Positions 60,646-64,000 of a DNA stretch of 64,000 bases are shown piece by piece; positions within the stretch are counted from its first letter, which is position 1, and every line of letters starts with the position of its first letter. The position numbers and the translations under genes were made by a program. Under the pieces are notes generated by a model. The model worked only from the letters and a program-made list of their open reading frames with translations, did no database searches and had not been told where the DNA came from. This stretch comes from Nitrosopumilus sp. b1 (GTDB lineage Archaea; Thermoproteota; Nitrososphaeria; Nitrososphaerales; Nitrosopumilaceae). Location: assembly GCF_014078545.1 (NCBI RefSeq), contig NZ_MU078719.1, positions 1-64,000 of the forward strand, written 5' to 3'.

Positions 60646-60704
60646 TTTGATTATGATGATTAAATTATGTTATAAATTTTAGAGTTATTCTACGAGTAAA
60701 AACA

Positions 60705-61049
60705 CTAGTTTTGTTTGTGATTTTGGAAACATTCTCTACAATAAACTGGTCTGTCGTCTTTTGGCTTGAATGGAATTTGACATTCATTACCACAGTCTCC
60801 ACAGGTAGCAGTAAACATTTCTCTGGGTCTGTCTCCTCTTGAACCTCTAAATCTAGATCCCCTGTCATTTCTTCCATAGCTTGAACCCCTACCAAATCTA
60901 GATCCTCCACTTCGTTGTGGTTTGTGATTTTGGAAACATTCTCTACAATAAACTGGTCTGTCGTCTTTTGGCTTGAATGGAATTTGACATTCATTACCAC
61001 AGTCTCCACAGGTAGCAGTAAACATTTCTCTTTCTTGATCAAAAGGCAA
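60705..61049 (-). CDS. Duplicated zinc-binding protein with RG-rich linker
   Basis: 114 residues. Two identical 37-residue units carry C-G-D-C and C-R-E-C (C-x2-C, 13 residues, C-x2-C), a zinc site in each. Between them a linker (about residues 43-77) is rich in R, G and S (R-F-G-R-G-S-S-Y-G-R), like RGG RNA-binding segments. Single-unit relatives are widespread small zinc-binding proteins. A probable RNA-binding or RNA-chaperone role is inferred from the linker. See the DNA repeat below. Confidence 0.8.
   Translation of the reverse strand: MPFDQEREMFTATCGDCGNECQIPFKPKDDRPVYCRECFQNHKPQRSGGSRFGRGSSYGRNDRGSRFRGSRGDRPREMFTATCGDCGNECQIPFKPKDDRPVYCRECFQNHKQN
60713..60824. repeat. 112-bp perfect direct repeat, copy 1 (copy 2 at 60920-61031)
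   Basis: The stretches 60713-60824 and 60920-61031 are identical over 112 bp by eye, offset 207 bp, same orientation. They encode the two zinc units of the gene above; no silent difference is seen, so the copies are recent or kept alike by gene conversion. Confidence 0.9.
60920..61031. repeat. 112-bp perfect direct repeat, copy 2
   Basis: Second copy, identical to 60713-60824. It encodes the N-terminal zinc unit of the minus-strand gene. The intervening 95 bp encode the RG-rich linker. Confidence 0.9.
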
Positions 61050-61211
61050 ATTTTTCTACTGACTGGTGAAATTGACTTCTAATTAAACTATGGTATGAAA
61101 ATTGTGCTTCCTTGAGGCAATTCATTCTAAATGCTAAAAAATAAAGATTATTTCAAAAAGAATTCTTCCTTGATAGATTTTTAATCAATAAATTTCTAGA
61201 ATTATCAAATT

Positions 61212-61793
61212 ATGATAATTGTTATAGAAGGTGGTGATCAAGCAGGCAAAAAAACTCAATCCTTACTATTGCAGAAAAAACTTCAAAAAAACCGAATTAA
61301 AACTAAACTTTTTAGCTTTCCTGATTATACAACCCCAATAGGAAAAGAAATTAAAAAATATCTTTCCGGTCATAGGAAATTTCCTCCACAAGTAATTCAT
61401 TGCCTACTAGCAGCAAACAGGTGGGAAAAAGTAAACGAAATAAAAAAAGCTCAAGAAAAAAACTCAGTTTTAATCATGAATAGATATTATCAATCAAATC
61501 TTGTATACGGGGTAGTAAATGGCATGAATCCTTCGTGGTTAGAAAAATTAGATGAAGGATTACCTAAGGCAGATCTTGTTGTTGTATTGGATGTATCACA
61601 ATCCATCTCCTTTAGCAGAAAAAAGTCAAACCGAGATCAATTTGAAAAAAATAAGCTATTCTCACAAAAAATTTCTAAAGCATACAGAAGTATAGCAAAA
61701 AAGAAAAATTGGAAAATTGTTAATGCATCTCAATCACGTCAAGAAGTCCATTTGGAAATTATGAAGTTATTTAGTAAAAAACTACGAATATGA
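61212..61793 (+). CDS. tmk: Thymidylate kinase
   Basis: 193 residues. P-loop E-G-G-D-Q-A-G-K-K-T, D-Y-T-T-P-I-G (substrate), N-R-Y-Y-Q-S-N (the D/N-R-Y motif has N for D). Phosphorylates dTMP to dTDP. A usual G-x-D/E-G-x-G-K-[ST] P-loop is varied to Q-A-G-K-K-T. The next gene's ATG overlaps its stop (ATGA). Confidence 0.9.
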   Translation: MIIVIEGGDQAGKKTQSLLLQKKLQKNRIKTKLFSFPDYTTPIGKEIKKYLSGHRKFPPQVIHCLLAANRWEKVNEIKKAQEKNSVLIMNRYYQSNLVYGVVNGMNPSWLEKLDEGLPKADLVVVLDVSQSISFSRKKSNRDQFEKNKLFSQKISKAYRSIAKKKNWKIVNASQSRQEVHLEIMKLFSKKLRI

Positions 61794-63034
61794 AAAATAA
61801 TTTCCTTGATATCATAGATCCCATACATGATTTTATTAGAATAAATAATACTGAATTACAAATTATCGATAATCCAATTTTTCAGCGACTTCGTAGGATT
61901 AGGCAATTATCGGGAGCACATCTGACATATCCGGGGGCACAGCACACAAGATTTGAGCATTCACTTGGTGTACTGCATATAGCAGGAAAAGCAGGAATTG
62001 CACTATCAGAAAAAAACATTCTAAAACAATCTGATATTCAAAATCTAAGACTCGCTGCCCTACTACATGATATAGGCCATGGTCCTTTCTCACATCTTTT
62101 TGAAGAGGTAATGAAAGAAAAATCAAAAATCACTCATGAGGAGATAGGGAGAGAAATTATTTTAAAAACGTCAATAGGTGACACATTATCAAAATCTGGT
62201 TTTGATAAAAATTTTCTTGCACAATTAGCATTTGGAGATTCTAAATTACAATTCATGAACGAAATAATTTCTGGGGCGTTAAGTGCTGATATGATGGATT
62301 ACCTACTACGAGATGGATATTTCACTGGTGCAGAACATGCAAAAATAGATCATAACAGAATAACTCAATCTTTGGATGTATACCAAAAAAAATTGGCACT
62401 TGAACGCTCAGCCCTGTATTCATTTGAATCTATGTTACATTCAAGACATCAAATGTTCAAGGCAGTTTATTTTCATAAAACCGTTCGATCTGCGGAAGTT
62501 ATGATTGTTGAAGCTCTTCGTCAGGCAGATAATGAACTTGGACTGACTTCATTAAAAATTGATGACTATCTCAAACTTACTGATGAATATATTATATCTA
62601 AATTATTATCACTCCCAGAAAAAAACTCTAATCTAAAGCGTGCTAAGAAACTTGCTCAAAATTATCAGGATAGAAAATTACTAAAATGCGTCTTTGAGCG
62701 TATTCTGACAAGTAAAAGTAATTTACAAAAAATCAAAATTTCAGAGATTAAACAAAACTTAGCCAGAAAATCCAAAGTAAATGAGGATGAAATATTCGTT
62801 GATAGCTCAATCACTCCCTCAATTCCTTTGGCTCCATCAAAGAAAGAATCAAAATCAATTATTCTAATAACTAACGAATCTCAAAACAAAACTGCCACTG
62901 AGATACCAATATCAAAAATTCCACTTGTGTCAACAATGTCTGGCTTTATGAATATACTGAGAGTGTATACAGCACCCAATTTTAGAAAAAAAGTTGAAAT
63001 GGCCGCAAATTCAATCCTTGGTAACTTAGAATGA
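61790..63034 (+). CDS. HD-domain phosphohydrolase (dNTPase-like)
   Basis: 414 residues. [19 protein letters not shown], and [12 protein letters not shown] give the H...HD...D metal centre of the dGTPase/SAMHD1 family, with a D-M-M-D-Y-L-L-R-D motif later. Expected to hydrolyse dNTPs or related nucleotides. Operon between tmk and pyrH with ATGA overlaps at both ends. Confidence 0.88.
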   Translation: MKNNFLDIIDPIHDFIRINNTELQIIDNPIFQRLRRIRQLSGAHLTYPGAQHTRFEHSLGVLHIAGKAGIALSEKNILKQSDIQNLRLAALLHDIGHGPFSHLFEEVMKEKSKITHEEIGREIILKTSIGDTLSKSGFDKNFLAQLAFGDSKLQFMNEIISGALSADMMDYLLRDGYFTGAEHAKIDHNRITQSLDVYQKKLALERSALYSFESMLHSRHQMFKAVYFHKTVRSAEVMIVEALRQADNELGLTSLKIDDYLKLTDEYIISKLLSLPEKNSNLKRAKKLAQNYQDRKLLKCVFERILTSKSNLQKIKISEIKQNLARKSKVNEDEIFVDSSITPSIPLAPSKKESKSIILITNESQNKTATEIPISKIPLVSTMSGFMNILRVYTAPNFRKKVEMAANSILGNLE

Positions 63035-63717
63035 AAAAACGAATTGTAATCAAATTGTCTGGTCGCGTATTTGGCATGGACAATGTGAAAATACTGAAAG
63101 ATTATGCTTCATTCCTAGTCAAAATTAGTAAATTTTGTCAGCCCATCATTGTAGCTGGTGGAGGACATATAGCAAGACATTACATTACTCATGCTCGTTC
63201 ATCAGGAGCAGATGAATCTACACTTGATGAATTAGGAATAGAAATTTCTCGATTAAATGCAAAACTGCTAATTTATGCATTAAAACACAAGGCATATCCT
63301 CATCCACCTACTACACTTCAAGAAATTCGTCATGCTGTAGATAGCGAGGCAATTGTTGTCACAGGAGGTCTCCACCCTGGTCAAAGTACTAATGGTACTG
63401 CAGCACTAATTGCCGAAAAAATCAATGCCACTGAATTTCTTAATGCTACAGATGTGGATGGAGTTTATGATTCTGATCCAAATAAGAATAAAAAAGCTAA
63501 AAAATTCAAAAGAATTGAACTAAAGAATCTCCGTAACATGTTAGTCCATGAGGACTCTGTAGCGGGAGGATACGATCTAATGGATATCGTAGCTCTAAAA
63601 ATTATTGAGCGCTCAAAAATTAAAACTAGAATAGTAAAAGCAGATATCAAAACCCTCGAAAAAGCTATTAAGGGAAATTCGGTGGGTACCGAAATAATTT
63701 TGCCATCTAAAAAATAA
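63031..63717 (+). CDS. pyrH: UMP kinase (archaeal PyrH type)
   Basis: 228 residues of the amino-acid kinase fold: [37 protein letters not shown]. Phosphorylates UMP to UDP. ATGA overlap with the HD gene. Third gene of the nucleotide operon. Confidence 0.92.
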   Translation: MKKRIVIKLSGRVFGMDNVKILKDYASFLVKISKFCQPIIVAGGGHIARHYITHARSSGADESTLDELGIEISRLNAKLLIYALKHKAYPHPPTTLQEIRHAVDSEAIVVTGGLHPGQSTNGTAALIAEKINATEFLNATDVDGVYDSDPNKNKKAKKFKRIELKNLRNMLVHEDSVAGGYDLMDIVALKIIERSKIKTRIVKADIKTLEKAIKGNSVGTEIILPSKK

Positions 63718-63990
63718 TCATTTGTCTAAATTATTATGAATAGTAGGATATCTCTCTGTCCAAATCTCTACTTCATTTCCAACAAATTCATCAATTCCTG
63801 CATCTTTCATTTTTTTAAAAATATCTAATGCTTCTTTTTCTTCTAATGGTTTTGATTGGGCTTTTGTGTACCCGTCTTTATCTACTAAAATTGCTACAAA
63901 ACCATCATGTGTCTTTATTACTGCAGCAAAATCTTCTTCTCCGACAGGGAAGAACTTTCCATCAATTTTTTTAGTTGTTAGAGTAAGCAT
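63718..63990 (-). CDS. Conserved hypothetical protein, 90 aa
   Basis: 90 residues, mixed alpha/beta, no signal or membrane segment: K-I-D-G-K-F-F-P-V-G-E-E-D-F-A-A-V, then A-I-L-V-D-K-D-G-Y-T-K-A, and a helix before the W-T-E-R-Y-P-T tail. The stop abuts that of pyrH. Near the window edge; start ATG at 63990. Family not recognised. Confidence 0.5.
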   Translation of the reverse strand: MLTLTTKKIDGKFFPVGEEDFAAVIKTHDGFVAILVDKDGYTKAQSKPLEEKEALDIFKKMKDAGIDEFVGNEVEIWTERYPTIHNNLDK

Positions 63991-64000
63991 AGCAAATCCC

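Noticed and set aside
60665-61042. A second 125-codon open frame on the same strand, overlapping the zinc/RG gene in another frame
   Set aside because: It is long only because the 112-bp repeat is read twice in the shifted frame; the C-x-x-C frame has the family pattern and ATG.
1-64000. Mobile elements, CRISPR arrays, prophage or rRNA genes
   Set aside because: No transposase or integrase frames, no spaced short repeats and no rRNA-like sequence were seen; the genes are core type throughout.

Overview
The window is AT-rich archaeal chromosome, most like an ammonia-oxidising thaumarchaeon (Nitrososphaerota, Nitrosopumilus-type). The domain is set by the genes: Orc1/Cdc6 beside the PolD small subunit, PCNA, RpoL, TFS, the termination nuclease aCPSF1/FttA, the proteasome beta subunit, CDC48, glycerol-1-phosphate dehydrogenase for ether lipids, the archaeal pantoate kinase/phosphopantothenate synthetase route to CoA, and SepF. 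The phylum is inferred from the many short lineage-type proteins, CFI-box and cupredoxin-like exported proteins, cyclophilins (uncommon in archaea) and a B12 pathway that includes BluB. No ammonia-oxidation gene lies in the window, so the lifestyle is inference.

Layout. 0-4 kb: probable replication origin (778-1240, with ORB-like repeats) next to cdc6 and the PolD small subunit. 4-10 kb: membrane and exported proteins, CbiE, an exported cyclophilin, NDH-2. 10.5-16 kb: Hsp20-CDC48 operon with a palindromic operator, a CrcB-like channel, an unusual J-domain protein, a 7Fe-type ferredoxin. 16-21 kb: a class V aminotransferase, a cyclase-family hydrolase, an AmrS-type radical SAM enzyme, a phosphatase and a tandem pair of 50-residue paralogues. 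21-25 kb: RpoL-TFS-PCNA, then aspartokinase. 26-32 kb: CbiH, TyrRS, a DegT aminotransferase coupled to an MtrA-like corrinoid protein, a dUTPase-like enzyme, a PfkB kinase. 32-36 kb: small zinc-binding and HTH proteins, a cytosolic cyclophilin, a flavodoxin-like reductase. 36-37 kb: two tRNA genes, one with a predicted D-loop intron, flanking BluB. 37-47 kb: RtcA, NadM, FKBP, G1PDH, PsmB-FttA, SepF, a tRNA-thiolation-type PP-loop protein, PepQ. 47.8-52.4 kb: CoA operon (pantoate kinase, phosphopantothenate synthetase, PanB, CoaBC). 52.5-60 kb: AbrB-PhoU regulator, Nudix, double Lrp regulator divergent from an ABC transporter operon, UbiB kinase. 60-64 kb: Hsp20, a zinc/RG-rich protein with a perfect internal DNA duplication, and a tmk-HD-pyrH nucleotide operon.

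Expression signals are consistent. Most first genes have a TATA-like box centred about 25-28 nt before the start codon, which predicts leaderless mRNAs, often with TTG or GTG starts. Shine-Dalgarno sequences (AGGTGATC-like) appear mainly inside operons. I used this spacing to choose starts. Some short divergent gaps seem to hold a single TATA box serving both directions. I saw no insertion sequence, prophage, CRISPR array or rRNA; the window reads as core chromosome.
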